This document shows, one piece after another, positions 22,648 through 34,719 of a stretch of DNA of 64,000 nucleotides. Under the pieces are notes generated by a model that saw nothing but the letters and a program-made list of their open reading frames with translations, was not told the DNA's origin and searched no databases. The stretch is taken from assembly GCA_014529385.2 (NCBI GenBank), contig CM043952.1:155161057-155225056 (forward strand), in the 5' to 3' direction. The stretch comes from Adiantum capillus-veneris (Eukaryota; Streptophyta; Polypodiopsida; Polypodiales; Pteridaceae). Positions within the stretch are counted from its first letter, which is position 1. Each line of letters begins with the position of its first letter. The translations under genes and the position numbers were made by a program.

Positions 22648-23893
22648 TACTCTAGTGTAGCATTGTAAGCATTGACAAGGTTCATACTATCCTTAAGCTA
22701 TATTCCTTGCATCCATCTAGCATCTTCGAAAGGATAATTTTTGAACTTAATAAGATATCATCAGATAATCTTACTATATGTCATATTACCTTGTCTTCAT
22801 GCCGAAGGATAGTTTCGGGTTGTAGCACCTCTTCTTGGTCTTCAATAATTGGTTCTGTTGGTGGCTCTCCTTTGTAGGGCTTAAATAGGCTCACATGAAA
22901 AGCATTTTGTATGAGCCGATCGTTGGGCAGCTTGAGTTGATAAGCCATGTCATTGATTGGCTTCAAGATTTGAAAAGGACCATAGTATCTTTTTGCTAGT
23001 TTAGCATAATATTTTGATGGCTCGTAGGATTTTTGCATGTCATTTGCCTCAATCAAGCCTTGGAAAATTTAAGTAAGACCCAATCATTTTCTTTGAGCGT
23101 TAAGGCCTTTCTGTGATTGTCAGCATGAGCTTTTTGCCTTTGTTGAGAGAGGGATATAGCATCCTTAACCTTTTGAAAACATTCTTTTAGGTCACGGCTA
23201 TACTCATCAGCAGTGAAGATCTTCCCATGTACTTTAAGTAGCAAGGGACTTTTAGGTCTTTCCTCTATGATCTCAAAAGGTGCTTTTCTCGTAGTAGTAT
23301 GGATAGTATTATTGTATGCAGACTCTACAAGGGGTAAGTACTTCTCCCATTATGAGCGTTGATCTACTTTTGCTATATAAGTCTTTAGTAGATCGAGTAT
23401 TGTAAGATTGGCTGTCTCATGTTAGCTATCCGTTTGTGGATGATAGGCTGAAGAGAAATTGAATCTTGTACCTATATTTTCAAGGAGACCTTTTCAAAAA
23501 TTACTGGTCATTCTAGGATCTCTATCTGACACGATGGATGTTGGTAATCCATGGTGTTTGAAAATCTGAGATATGAATAGGTTTTCCATTTGGTGTGCCT
23601 TAATAGTCTTTTTGATAGGAATAAAGTGTGTTTGCTTGCTAAACCAGTCGACAATTGTCCATATTCTCGTATTCCCATGGATAGACTTGGGTAATCCAAA
23701 GATAAAATCCATGGATATACTCTCCCATGGTGAATTAGGGATTGGCAATGGCTAAAGTAATCCAAGTTTCTTCCCTCTATCATGCTTAGTCTTTTGGCAT
23801 ACCACACATTTTGAAACATACTCTGGTATGTCCACTTTCATGGTAGGCCAATAGAAGTACGTCTCTACTCCTCGAAGAGTAGGTTGAATGCCT
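22648..23893 (-). pseudogene. Gypsy integrase C-terminal half, third copy of the family
   Basis: Minus-strand ORFs encode integrase core (SPWESISMDFIFGLPKSIHG, IWTIVDWFSKQTHF), followed by the region AISLSQQRQKAHADNHRKAL and the chromo-side tail ([20 protein letters not shown]). There are several frame changes. The order with the neighbouring LTR (integrase, LTR, primer site, gag) is that of two tandem copies sharing an LTR. Confidence 0.8.
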
Positions 23894-23904
23894 CTAGACT
23901 CTAG

Positions 23905-23985
23905 CCCTTGTTCCCATTTATTCTCCCACATTAAATGATCAGTTTAATATGAGAAAATCATTTGGGTTGGTTAGATATTAGATTT
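23905..23985 (-). mobile_element. LTR 5'-end fragment fused to integrase
   Basis: On the minus strand this 80-bp piece matches the first bases of the 16,450 LTR (CTAATATCTAA, TGATTTTCTCATATTAAACT). It is joined straight to integrase sequence, so nearly a whole element has been deleted between them. Confidence 0.65.
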
Positions 23986-26150
23986 TAAGACACAAATTGC
24001 CTAGAATTCAAGCCCTAGCAACTTGCTCGGCAACTTCTTAGAATTGTAGTTAATAGTCGGACTTGCTGAGTACATGTGCCTCCTTCAACAAGGCTAGCAA
24101 CAGTCCATGACGATCTTCATGAGATTCTCAAGCACTACCATGCCTTGACCTTTGCCAGGCATGGAAAGAAGCATTGGTTTTAAATGAGATTATTTTTTCA
24201 CTCATTGACTGTGAGTGGTTGTTGTGCATCGTGTGTTAAAAAACAAAAAATATTGTGCTTGCTGAAATTGCACAAGCATGGAAAATAAAATAAAATTCAC
24301 GGCAGCATACGTACCTTTTTACATACTCCTGCCGACTAGCCTTGTCGTCGTAATAATACATCCATCATCTGTCAAGAGATGTCCTACTTCTTAATGTCGA
24401 AGGCCTTGCCCGATGCGAATCCATAGCAAGATGTACTATGTTTGAAACAAAAACGAAGCACCTCATAGAGAGTTCCACTTTCGGAAGAGTAGAAGATTGC
24501 CTCCCTCATTTCCTATCAAAGCTTCTGAATTTTCTGACTCTCACCAAAATTGCTCTGTAAAGGCTGATTTGGAAAAATTTACCCAACAAATATTTCTGCA
24601 ATCTCAGAAAATATTGAGCTCTTCTACTACAAAAGGAGTTTCTGTCTACCCCGAAGTCGCAGCAACGAGTTTCTAGCAAAGGGGTGCGTGGGAAGGGAAA
24701 CTCTTGGTACCCTCCCTAGCTTAACTTAAAAAATTTAATTGTTTGCCCCGAGGCCAATGGCCTTGCGCTCAATATGAAAGAAGTGGCGATGGAGAACGCA
24801 GACAGAGTCAGGCTGGGAGAGGAGAGAGAGAACACGCGTTTCTTGCCCCTGGTGGCAATGTCGTAGCAACGGGAGTTGCTTCCCTTGTCAAGGCGATCCC
24901 GAGGACCTCTTTTTTACGTGTTGTCGACTCCGTTGACCTCGGCCTCTCCCTGACTAAGGGTGCTTGCCCATGGTCCTCAACACTTCGTCCTCGTCCTCTG
25001 CGAAGCAGCCATGCCAGCCTCCAAGGTTTCTTCGACCCTCCTTGCTTGCATGAGCATGCTAAAAGTGAAGGTCCATGACCCACTTTTCCTGGAATAAGAG
25101 ACTGGGGACTGGACCATGCTCATCACCTCCCAGCCATGCCCTATATAGGCCCTTGGCCTGCTAAACATACAGACCCCCTTGACTGCATGTCCGCCTGGCC
25201 TTTGGCATGACAGAGAGCCAAACTGTAGAGAGAGAGTTCGTATCTAGCTCACCTTGCAGTAGTCTCGTAGGCTAGCAGCAGCGACCCATTTCACTGATGT
25301 AGCTTTTATAGCATAACATGCAAGGTGAGTTGAAGCGTCAGCAATTGCGTTTTCTTGTTTTCTTGCAATACTCGCAATCGGACCGTGCATAGTCGGAATC
25401 ATGTTTTGAAGACATTTGGCAACCTGAATATGAGCCTCGTTCATTAAGAGTAAAGATAATAGATAGTAGCCTAGATTCATCTCTCCCCCTTTTCACCCCA
25501 GATTCATCTCGCCGATTCTCTCTCCTCCACTTTCAGAGATTCTTGATCTCGTCCAAATTATTGCGCACACTCATAATTAATCTTCTGCCATTTGGGCCAG
25601 CAAAGTGCTCGTTTGGACGTCCTCTCACTACCCTTGACATGCATGCTAACGTAGCTTACAGATGGCCCTCATGCAACATCCTCATGCTTGCAACAATAAT
25701 CTCAATGTTGCTTGCCTTCAGTCTACATAATAGCCGCTCAATGCATACATTTTGGCATGAAGAACCTATAAAAAAGTACAAAACTACACAATACAAAAAC
25801 TTAAAAGACAACAATACATCATGGCCCGACCAGCCTCCTGCCCTTGGCTTTGAATCTGCCGCAAGATCTGTGCCTTATGCTTCACTTCCTTGGCCGTCTC
25901 TTGTAGCTACCAGAAAGCTGCCTAAGAGAGATGTGGGAAAACCTGCCCTGTGGAAAATTGCCATGCCTCGCAGGCAGCAGGTGCTCTTAAACCAAGAACC
26001 CCCTTATAGGGTTACTCATGATTGTTCGCGATGGGGTTGAGGCAGGAGCTTTCGAGCGACGGGGGTCATGGGGGGGTGAGGGGCCTTCTCTCTGTCATCT
26101 ACTGCGGAACAATAACTTGCTTTTTGGAAAAATGGCGACAAGGAGGGGAG
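23986..26150. other. Gene-poor stretch
   Basis: No convincing gene. A minus-strand 78-codon ORF at 25,480-25,244 contains ARKQENAIADASTHLACYA, faintly like the end of a plant LINE-type RNase H, but there is no supporting context. A GA-rich patch is seen at 24,815-24,830 and 25,221-25,232. Confidence 0.5.
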
Positions 26151-26552
26151 GCCTGTTGTGACGCCGGATGCTGCAAGGCACACCGTGTTGGAACGCACCC
26201 TCCATGGCGCTCCTGAGTCCCCTTCTCACTGACCGGGGCAACAGTTGCTCCATTTCTACTCCCCCTCAAACAGCAGCTGCCCGCAATGCCTCACCCTCAG
26301 TTGTTAGCTCCTGCACATTGCTTCACGTAGCAAAAGCTGGCCTGTTGTGACGGCGGGTGTTGCAGGGCACCTTCCATAGAGATGTGGGGCTTGCCAAGGT
26401 GCTCCTAAGTCCCCTTCTCACTTGTCGGGGCATCTGTTGCTTATTTCTACACCCCCTCACACAATAGCAATTGCTCGTCAGTGTGCCGCAACGCCTCGCC
26501 CTTAGTTGCTAGCTCCCGCACGCTGCTTCACGTACCAAAAGCTGGTCGAGTG
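26151..26552. repeat. Tandem duplication, period about 189 bp
   Basis: GCCTGTTGTGACG starts at 26,151 and again at 26,340. Both units contain CCCCTTCTCACT, a TTTCTAC(A/T)CCCCCTC block and GCTTCACGTA.CAAAAGCTGG at the end. The copies are clearly diverged. Confidence 0.8.
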
Positions 26553-26569
26553 CAACCCATATTGAAGCG

Positions 26570-26570
<1 letters not shown>

Positions 26571-26612
<42 letters not shown>

Positions 26613-26774
26613 GTCAGAATGGAGAGGAGTGCCTAACTACTACAATGTTGATCCTTGGGGCAGTGGCTTCAAACCAAAAACAACATTGGCTCTATAATGT
26701 GGCAACGACGTGCGTGTGGGGGGAGAGAGAGCCAAATTGAAGAGAGAGAGAGAGAGAGAGAGAGATAGATAGAT
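26571..26774. repeat. GA microsatellites beside LINE 3' end
   Basis: (GA)n at 26,571-26,609 and (GA)n(GATA)n at 26,741-26,774. The second directly abuts the 3' end of the minus-strand LINE, so it is probably the LINE tail. Confidence 0.8.
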
Positions 26775-29150
26775 TTTATCTTCGAAGGTCAAATATGACC
26801 TCCGGAACCAAAGTTACATGTGATGTAGTATGTGTATGGCTGATGAGTGACTCTCGATGCTCCAAAATTGTGGTGATGAGAGTCGCAATGGAGAGCCCAC
26901 ACTGTGGCCGGGAGAGAAAAGTGTGTAGGTCTAAGTTATGGATGAAAATGTGAGAGAAGCAAGTTCGGATGTAACCAAAAGCTGAGCATTATAGTAGTAT
27001 GTGGTACTCAGACTTTTGAACTTGCAGTGAGCATAATGTGCATAGTCGATTTGACTCTTCTTCATGGCTCCAACGTCCTATCTCGCATCGAAGGAAATGG
27101 GAGCTAAGCCGAATGGCTGCGATAGTGCGTATCGTCGACAAGGGGATAGGCTCAAGCATGTAAGTGTGAGTACGGATTCTTCTTTCAGTGAGACGAACGT
27201 GCAGGTTTTGTAGTTAGGGGCAATATGGGTGGCGTAATGTATGAATCGTGACCCATCGGATTTCTCCCAAGCCGTAATACATTGGCGTTATAGAAAAGCT
27301 TCATTCACTTGGGAGTCAATTGAAGCATCATGTAGCAAGTGTAATGCATTCCATCTCTCAAACCACTTCTGTATATCTTGCATCTATCCCGTGCTAAAGA
27401 TCTTGCTTTTATGGGTCTTTTGAACTACCTCAAATTCAAGGTACTTAAATCTCTCAACAACTTTAAGTGTCTCATTGTTGTACACAACGCATGGCTTCTC
27501 CTTATGGTTGGTTTTCACAAGCATAACGTTTGTTTTGGATTCATTCACTATCATCCCACTATGCAAGCAAAAGTTCTCAAGAACAACCATTAGCTTTTGT
27601 GCATCTTCTTAAGTGTGTGCTAGAAGCACTACATCATTCGCGTACAACAAAAGCATGATTACCACATTGAAAATAGTGATCTCTTCAATGCCTTCTTCTT
27701 GCATAAAGTAAGTACCATTTGTTCAAATTGATCGATGCATAGACCAAAGAGAGTTGATGACAATGGACATCCTTGTTTAACCTCAATAGTGCTTAATTTG
27801 TTTTTAGCAAATGCGCAATTGACAAATCACCTTCTCATAGATTTGAGAAACCGCAAGCATAAACTCACTTGGCACTTGGAGTTCTTCCATCCTTCTCCAC
27901 AAATTGTTACGTGGAATCATACAAAGGCTTTTTTAAAGTCCACAAAACAACAATACAATCGATTGCCTTTCAATCGACTTTCCTCCATGAGAACACGAAG
28001 AGTGAAAAGATGATCAATGGTGCTATGGCATCGACAAAAACCTGCTTGTCCCTTTGCACGCTTGTCATTCTCTTCAGCCCAATCACTCAATTTTATCTCC
28101 ATTATGCACCCAAATAACTTTGCCATAAGAGACCTAATCATTATAGTCCGGTAGTTGTTTACATTCTTTGCATCCCCTCCTTCATGCAAAGGCTTAACCC
28201 AATCAGTACTCCAATTATAAGGCATACGATGTTGAAGTGCAAGGTTGAACATATCACACATCCACTCATGGGTAAAATCTCCCCTTCATTTGATCATCTC
28301 CGGCTTGATGCCTTGAAGATCTTTCGCTTTGCAAGTGGCCAACTTTTCAAGCCCACCGCATACATCCTCAATACTAAAAAAACAGGGCATACATAGGAGT
28401 GAACCATAAAATGGCATTTTTTCAGCATTTTCTTGCTCATATAATTGCTTACAATGTGTGTACATATCCACAAGACTCAAGTTACCAAAACTCTCAACCC
28501 GCTTGCCCCTCAAGTTTCTCCAAAATCTTCCACATGCATGTGCCTTTTCTTGGACTTGAAAAAGTTGTTGCTTTATTTCCCATTTTCTTCTCTTCTTTTG
28601 AATCAATGCCTTGTATGTATGAAAATGACTTTTATAGTTGTCCTTGTCTATAGTTGTATCAAACTTTATCAAGGACTTTCCAGCATCTTGACATTCTTTA
28701 TCAAACCACCTTTTTCGTGATCTATCTTTGTTGATACCGTGAAGATGCTTTATGACAAAGCATTCTTTGGCACAAGAACAAATAATTTTCTTGAAAGCTT
28801 TCCATTTAGTTTCCAATGGTGCTTCTTCATATTGAAGCTTTGTCATCCATAATGTTTGCTCAACCATTTCAATGTACATTGGTGCCCGTTTGAAATCTAT
28901 ACATAGTGATAATTTCTCTTCCCTTTGGCTGAGACTATCATGCTTAGATGCTTCTCCACATGAAAGGTAAATACATAAGGTGTGATGGTCAGATTCTGGG
29001 GTCCATTGGTCAAACATAAAACTCTTTATGCGATACATGATGGCTTCGGAGAGTAGCATATAGTCAATCACACTATCCCCATTATATCTCCTACATGTAA
29101 ATCCATTGGTTCCACTCCACAAAGATACACCATAGAGAGGGAGAGAGAGA
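26775..29150 (-). pseudogene. LINE (non-LTR retrotransposon): endonuclease end, RT and C-terminal zinc region
   Basis: The minus-strand ORF 29,221-28,286 starts in the endonuclease C-terminus (GDSVIDYMLLSEAI, ESDHHTLCIYL) and runs through the linker. 28,261-27,917 encodes RT fingers (DAKNVNNYRTIMIRSLMAKL, KGQAGFCRCHSTIDHLFTL, FVDFKKAF). Further frames give VKQGCPLSSTLFGLCIDQF and the catalytic motif LLYANDVVLLA, where the usual YADD is YAND. 27,590-27,384 continues, and about 27,110-26,950 encodes RLCTLCSLQVQKSEYH, like the Cys/His domain at the end of many LINE proteins. Several stops and frameshifts, 5'-truncated, inactive. The clade is not settled. Confidence 0.85.
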
Positions 29151-29167
29151 GTGTGTGTGTGTGTGTG

Positions 29168-30091
29168 TGTTAGCAGCAGACTAACTCGGATAACTCGGAT
29201 ACCATTTCTCAGAGCTGTCATTGTAAAAACATTTATTATTTTGATGAATCGGGAATATTGTAACTCCTACTTTCTGGATAAAGATTGTAATTGATGAGTC
29301 GGGGCTACAAGCTTCCAGATTGTATCAACCTGTCATTAGTTAGAGCTCCCAGATTATTAGTTTTGACCACCAAAAACCTTGGCTAAGGATAAAAGCCAAT
29401 TTTTATAAGCTTTTCATAAGTTTTGGATAATAGAAAAACAGCGTGAGCTAACAACGCTCACTTCTCTCCTTCTTACGCTTCCTACTCCCTCCCCGATTGT
29501 CACATTGCAGTCGCGCCTGTTGTGTTGTAACCGCGGGTAAGAGCTCTATGCATTGACGTAAGCATTTCACGATATTTCGTAGCTTTTCGCGTCACCGATC
29601 CGCGGCCTAATTTCATCATAAGTAGGAATTTAATCTTTAAAATCAAAAACTAAGTATAGGCGGAGTGGTGGGACATCATTGCTAAGCATTTAGATGTATT
29701 CTGTGTCGAAAACGACTAGGTCAAAAACTCACTGCTGCTGCTGTTAATAATTTTGATTTTTTGCACTTGACCTAACGTGAGATTTAAGACCATAAGTATG
29801 TATGCTTAGGTATTATAAACATGTCCTAGAAGTTTCATTACGTTTGGATGTCATTTGATGTTGTAACGGATGTGAATTGTTTATCAATGAGCGATCAGAT
29901 TTTGGTGATTTCAATCATTTAACTGTAGCTTGAGTTAAATGCAAGTTGTTTGTTGTTTTGCAAGAGATTGACAACCTCTTGTAGCCTTATACACTAGTCG
30001 ATTCAGCTTCGTCCCATGGATTGACAATTATATTCCTGGTTCTCGCTATGTCTGCAATTAGATAGGAGTGAGGTTAGACACCCGTCCCACA
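29168..30091 (+). mobile_element. 5' LTR of giant gypsy element
   Basis: Starts TGTTAGCAGC after a (GA)n(GT)n run and ends CCCGTCCCACA. The minus-strand LTR at 62,077-63,006 has almost the same length (930 versus 924 bp), start (TGTTAGAAGC) and end (CCCGTCCAACA), plus the shared block TTCCAGATTGTATC. Confidence 0.8.
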
Positions 30092-30093
30092 TT

Positions 30094-30113
30094 TGGCGCT
30101 GCTGTCGGGGATC
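30094..30113 (+). other. Primer binding site of giant gypsy element
   Basis: TGGCGCTGCTGTCGGGGATC starts two bases after the LTR end. It resembles the TGGCGCC-type primer sites of other plant gypsy elements rather than the Met-tRNA type. Confidence 0.7.
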
Positions 30114-30682
30114 GAAGAGACCTAAACTAGGGGAAAACGCGAGCGTCTTGTGAAGTTATCCTTTAACATCCTCTAGGATCTCCTTGAGTCAAAACTTTCT
30201 TTTTAAGACCGCATAGATTAAGATTCTCGTCTTTTGATGTGTAAAGGTAGCTTGGAAATAAGTTGTACTTGCTAAGTGCCTTTAGGACTTTAGGATTGTA
30301 GAATTAGTCTAGGATTATGCGAATGATTGACAGACGAGACAAGTCTTATGGTCAAGGCTCAAAAACCATAAAAAACAAGAAAACAAGTATTTGTGGACAC
30401 TTCCCACAACCCCATTGCAAAAAAACATATGAGTAGGGTAAGTAGAATCCAAGGTGGAATCTCAAAACATTGCTCTATCCAAAAGAATCAATTGTGATTG
30501 TTTATGTGAAGTTGCAAAATTTTCAAGTCTACAGCTAGAAATAGCACCAGAAGACTTTCAACCACTCAATCTAACTGGAGAGTATGCTTTAGAAGTTGTA
30601 TGAACCAGTGGGTAAGCTCAAGGACGCATTGAGGTAAAAATTTCAAGAGTTTGCAAAAACTCATATTATTTACTTTTTCTTG
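30114..30682 (+). other. Leader of giant gypsy element, before insertion
   Basis: No ORF of note. It is cut at 30,683 by insertion of the gag-only element and resumes at 37,094. Confidence 0.5.
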
Positions 30683-30686
30683 ATAT

Positions 30687-32225
30687 TGACGGGAGCAAAG
30701 CAAACCCCGAACCTGGACGGCCTCTAAAACACCGGGGACCGAATGGCGCGCCTCGAGCCTGTCATGGTAAAGCAAACAGGGGGCACCACCCAGCTTCAGC
30801 GGCTAGGACGCAAACAACACACTACCATAACAAAGTTTTCATCCAAGAGAGATGGATGCTTGGGAGTAATGATTAAGAGGAAAGGGAATGAGATTAAGTG
30901 AGTGAGTGTGAGAGAGAGAGAGAGAGGGTATAGCGGCTTAGTACTTAGGCACCACAAAAGGATGGCGAATCCGCACACCCTTCACACATACACAAGCTCA
31001 CTCCAAAACACAAGACTAGGTGGTGATTCCGCACACCTCACATGGGCAAAACATTGCAAGAAAACATACTCACAAAACCTCAAGCTTTATTTAGAGAATA
31101 AGGCGATGAAATGGGGAGCATAGGGTAGGGGAATGAGAAGGGAGAGAGTGGTAGAGCACATGGCGGATAGGTGGGAGTTGATGGTGAAGACTCGCACGAG
31201 GGTTATGGACAACATCCTTCATTTAGTTGCCCTTCATCTTCCATAGCCAAGGGTGTAGAGGTCATGCTCAAGACAAGCATGGTGATTGCGGTGATGGTGA
31301 TGGTGTGGGTGTGTGTGTGTGCACTAGGCACACACAGTGCATAGTGTGTACTTTGGTGATGGTGTGTGTGTGTATTTAGTGTGATGGTGACCCCTCTTTA
31401 TATAGGGGAGGAGGGGGGAGGAATTCTAGAATTTAGAAATGAAGAAATCATTATCTACATAGGCCATGTGACTGTGGGCCCCACTTGTCTGGCTGTGTGT
31501 ATATGTGCCAGAACAGCAGTCTCATGAGAGAGAGACTAAGAGAGAGAGATGGGTTGATGAAAAAAAGTGAGAGGTGACATGGAGAATAAAGTAATTACAA
31601 GAGGGGAGAGAGGGGAGTGTGTTCAGAGGTGAATCTGTGTGCAGATGTGTGTGAACACAAGAAAAATCAGGTAACCACTGGGTGGGGATGGGTCTGTGGG
31701 CACCTTTTTCAGTGAAACTGAGTGTGTGTGAGTGTGGGGGAGGTTATTTAGCTACAAGACAAGAGACATGGCGCCCTTTAGAGAGAGAGGGGGGTATTTG
31801 GGTCATGGGATATGATAGGAGAGAGAAACAGGGGGTGGGGTATACTATTTTGGAAGATAGGGTAAGGTGCATGTGAGTTAGGGTGCATTATTGGTGAGTT
31901 ATAATGCATTATTGGTGAGAGGTGGGGTAGCTTGAGGGGAGAGAGAAAGGAGAAAGGACAAGGGGAAGAGAGAGGTGGTTGACCTTTTGAGTGGAGGAGA
32001 GGAAAAGGGACACACGGCGGGGCAACAGTGAAGAAAAAGGAGGCAAGGTGGGGATGGGCTGCCCCGCAGGCATGAGGTGGCCTATTTTACCTTTCTCATA
32101 TATTTACATAATCATACTTTTTTTTTTCAATGCCTTTTATCACTCCCTCCCTAAGAGGGGGTTTTCATGGGGTGGGGACGAGAGAAGAGGGGTATAGGAG
32201 CTTGGCTTGTGAAAAGCCCCCATCA
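30687..32225 (-). mobile_element. 3' LTR of gag-only element
   Basis: On the plus strand it reads TGACGGGAGC...GCCCCCATCA. By eye about two to three dozen differences separate it from the 35,543 copy over 1.54 kb, roughly 98% identity, so the insertion is recent on an evolutionary scale. It includes short purine- and GT-rich stretches. Confidence 0.9.
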
Positions 32226-32241
32226 TTAGCCCTCCCCTTTT
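32226..32241 (-). other. Polypurine tract
   Basis: On the minus strand AAAAGGGGAGGGCTAA immediately precedes the LTR start TGATGGGGGC. It primes plus-strand synthesis in LTR elements. Confidence 0.75.
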
Positions 32242-32326
32242 GGCTAGAGGCATTCATGTCTCTAGCTCATTTGTTTCTTCTTCCGCTTAGCTATAGGATC
32301 CGATATCGAGTTGCCTTCTTAAATAG

Positions 32327-34684
32327 CTATTCCATTTGGCCATTGGTGAGATTTCTAGGATATTCATGAATGTGTAACAGGTGCGAGTGATAACTTGTTC
32401 CTTGGAATAGTGTCGGTTGATTAAAGGGGAAGCCCATGGCTTCCAGAACTTTGTGCCAATGTCCTCCTCGATCCCAAGTGAAAAATAGGATCATTGTTTG
32501 CAGTGTCCGAACAATAAAATTTGCATGCCAAATTGGATCAAATTTGTAACCACCAGTAGCGAGAGGGAAAATGAGCATCTTGGCTCCTGCAAAGACAGAA
32601 CTGAAAATTATGATTCCCAAGAGTGTACCAAGAATCCACCATATATGGCCGCCTTGTTGGTGTGGTGAGCTCAAGTTGTCTTCAGAGTCCTGCTTACTGC
32701 CATTAGAAAAAACTGCAAGCATATCATGCTTCTTTTGGGTGTGCTAAAACATGTCAGCTTCCTTTACTGATACTAATAGCAAGCCACCTACCTTGCAGCT
32801 TAAATACAAGCGTAATCCACTTACCGTTCTCCAAAGAGAGGATGCACTATTTGTAAAAAATTGTACCAAATTGCGAAGGAGGTCTTCATTCTTGCATTCT
32901 ATCAGGATTTTGTCTATCCATGGCTCCTTTGCTCTTATCTCCATGCTGATCTTCTCTCTATATGTTATAGCGGCTAGCCATAGCCATAGGTCTGATGCAT
33001 CCCATGCAAACACAATGCTGTGTTGTGGAGGAGTTTGGAACATCCTTGAAAGGTTGGCAACATATTGATCATCAAACTTACTATGAACATCCTCACATAT
33101 ACTGGAGGCATTACCCATCTCCAAGTTTAAAACACCCTTCAGTAGACTAGAGGCATTGCCCATCTCTAAGTCTATAACACTACACAATAAAGTCTTTCTC
33201 GGCTGCCAAGCCTCTGGAGAAATATCCAACTCCAAACCTTCAGTCATACTTACCTCTTTGTTATGGTCCTCAAGTGAAACTGCCTTGATGCAAGATTCCT
33301 TTAGCTTGCTACACTGTCCTGGGTCCATGGTGGTGGACAGGCTTCCGTTTTCAAAGCCCTCCCCTTTGCTTGATATGTTGTCCACCTTCTGCAAAGCCTT
33401 GCTAGCAGGTTGGTTTTCCTCTTCTCTTGTATCTTTCATGCCCTTTGCATTCCTCTTACTCTGACGAGGCCTAATGAAGACTTTACACCTTCTTACCCTT
33501 ACTGCCCAATGCTGTCGATTGATCGCTTTGGTTCCTATTTCATTCAAGGTTAAAGATGTACTCACATTTGTAACACAATTTTCTTGACTTACCTCCCCCA
33601 CCTGGGTAGCATCTTTTGATTCTTTAACCTCTTGTTCCACTGCTTCAGTTCTTTGAATAAACTTCTCGCTTGATCCTTCTTCGGTTACCTTCATCTTGAC
33701 CTCTTCTGCAAGACCAATGATACTTGGTGTGCGGGTACCAATTGATGGTGGGCGTAGGATGATTGTAAGTGGTGATTGTGGCGGACGTAGAATTTGTGTT
33801 GGTGGGGCTGGTGCTCGGGGTGGGGGTGTTCTTTCTCTAGGGGGTGACAATTGGTTCCTCCTACCTCCTCTATTATAGTTTTGTCGTGGTTTGTGACAGT
33901 AGTACATACCGTGACCGTCTTCTCCGCAGTTGTAGCAGTGATACTCTCTGTTTTGTCGTCGTGCTCTTCCAGGGTCTTGATCTCTTTCTTGACTCCTCCC
34001 TTGCTGTATTAAGTGGACAGACAAATTCTGCAGTTGGTCAGTGATATGGGCCAACATATCATGTTGGTCATCTCTTACCCCAAGAGCCGGTGGTGGTGGT
34101 GGAACGGTGGTTGTCATAGTTGCTGGTCGACGTGATGTTCCTGCTTCTATTGAATCGGTTTCTTTGGCTTTCATTCGCAGCTTCTTGTCCTTAAGGCGAG
34201 CAATCTCAACGGCTAACTCGTACGTAGCCGGGAATCTACCTTTCACCTTCTCCTTGAGAAGCGGCCATAAGCCATGCATGAACCGATCTTTTTTTAGGAA
34301 ATCGGGTGCACATTCCCCCCTTGCCAGTGACTCAATCCACCGTTCCCACAAATCCACAAATTTGGACTCATAGGTGGCATATTCTAAAAGACCCTCCTGC
34401 TTCAAGTCTCTCAACTTGTCCCACAACTTTTCTGAAGTGGTACCTCCCTCAAAGCGCCTCTTAAAAGCGGTTTTTAAGGGTTCCCAGTCATCCTTGGTTG
34501 CTTTTGGAAGTGCATTGTACCATGATCTAGCTTCTAGCTTCATGAGATGCTTAAAGATTTTAACCCGGGATTCATCCGTATCTTTGTTGCTCACTACACA
34601 TGCTACTTCAAAGTCATCTAGGAAGTCTGCTACCAAATCCTCCCCCTTCTTTCCTTTAAATCTTGGAAATGCTACACTTGCCAT
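32327..34684 (-). CDS. Gag with zinc knuckle fused to a novel C-terminus with membrane segment
   Basis: The start is taken as the ATG at 34,684 (MASVAFPRFKGKKGED), ten codons inside the longest ORF, because it fits the gag N-terminus of relatives. Capsid region at about residues 45-160 (IFKHLMKLEARSWYNALPKA, FEGGTTSEKLWDKL), zinc knuckle CYNCGEDGHGMYYC near residue 255, then a proline-rich stretch. The remaining part is acidic, contains a doubled LEMGNASS motif and is not like protease or RT. A TAG at 32,746-32,744 ends the 646-codon frame, but the same frame continues to 32,327 with one hydrophobic, probably membrane-spanning stretch (WWILGTLLGIIIFSSVFAGA). Possibly read through or a recent stop. 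Function of the C-terminus unknown; an envelope-like or captured host protein is conceivable. Confidence 0.75.
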
Positions 34685-34719
34685 GATTACTGGGAGAGAG
34701 CTAGAAAGACACACTGCTT

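Noticed and set aside
25244-25480. Possible LINE-type RNase H end (AIADASTHLACYA)
   Set aside because: Only a short match, no upstream RNase H motifs and no RT nearby on this strand.
31682-31876. 64-aa ORF repeated at 36,536-36,730
   Set aside because: It lies in the LTR and is duplicated only because both LTRs carry it; no domain and the reading frame is on the strand opposite to the element.
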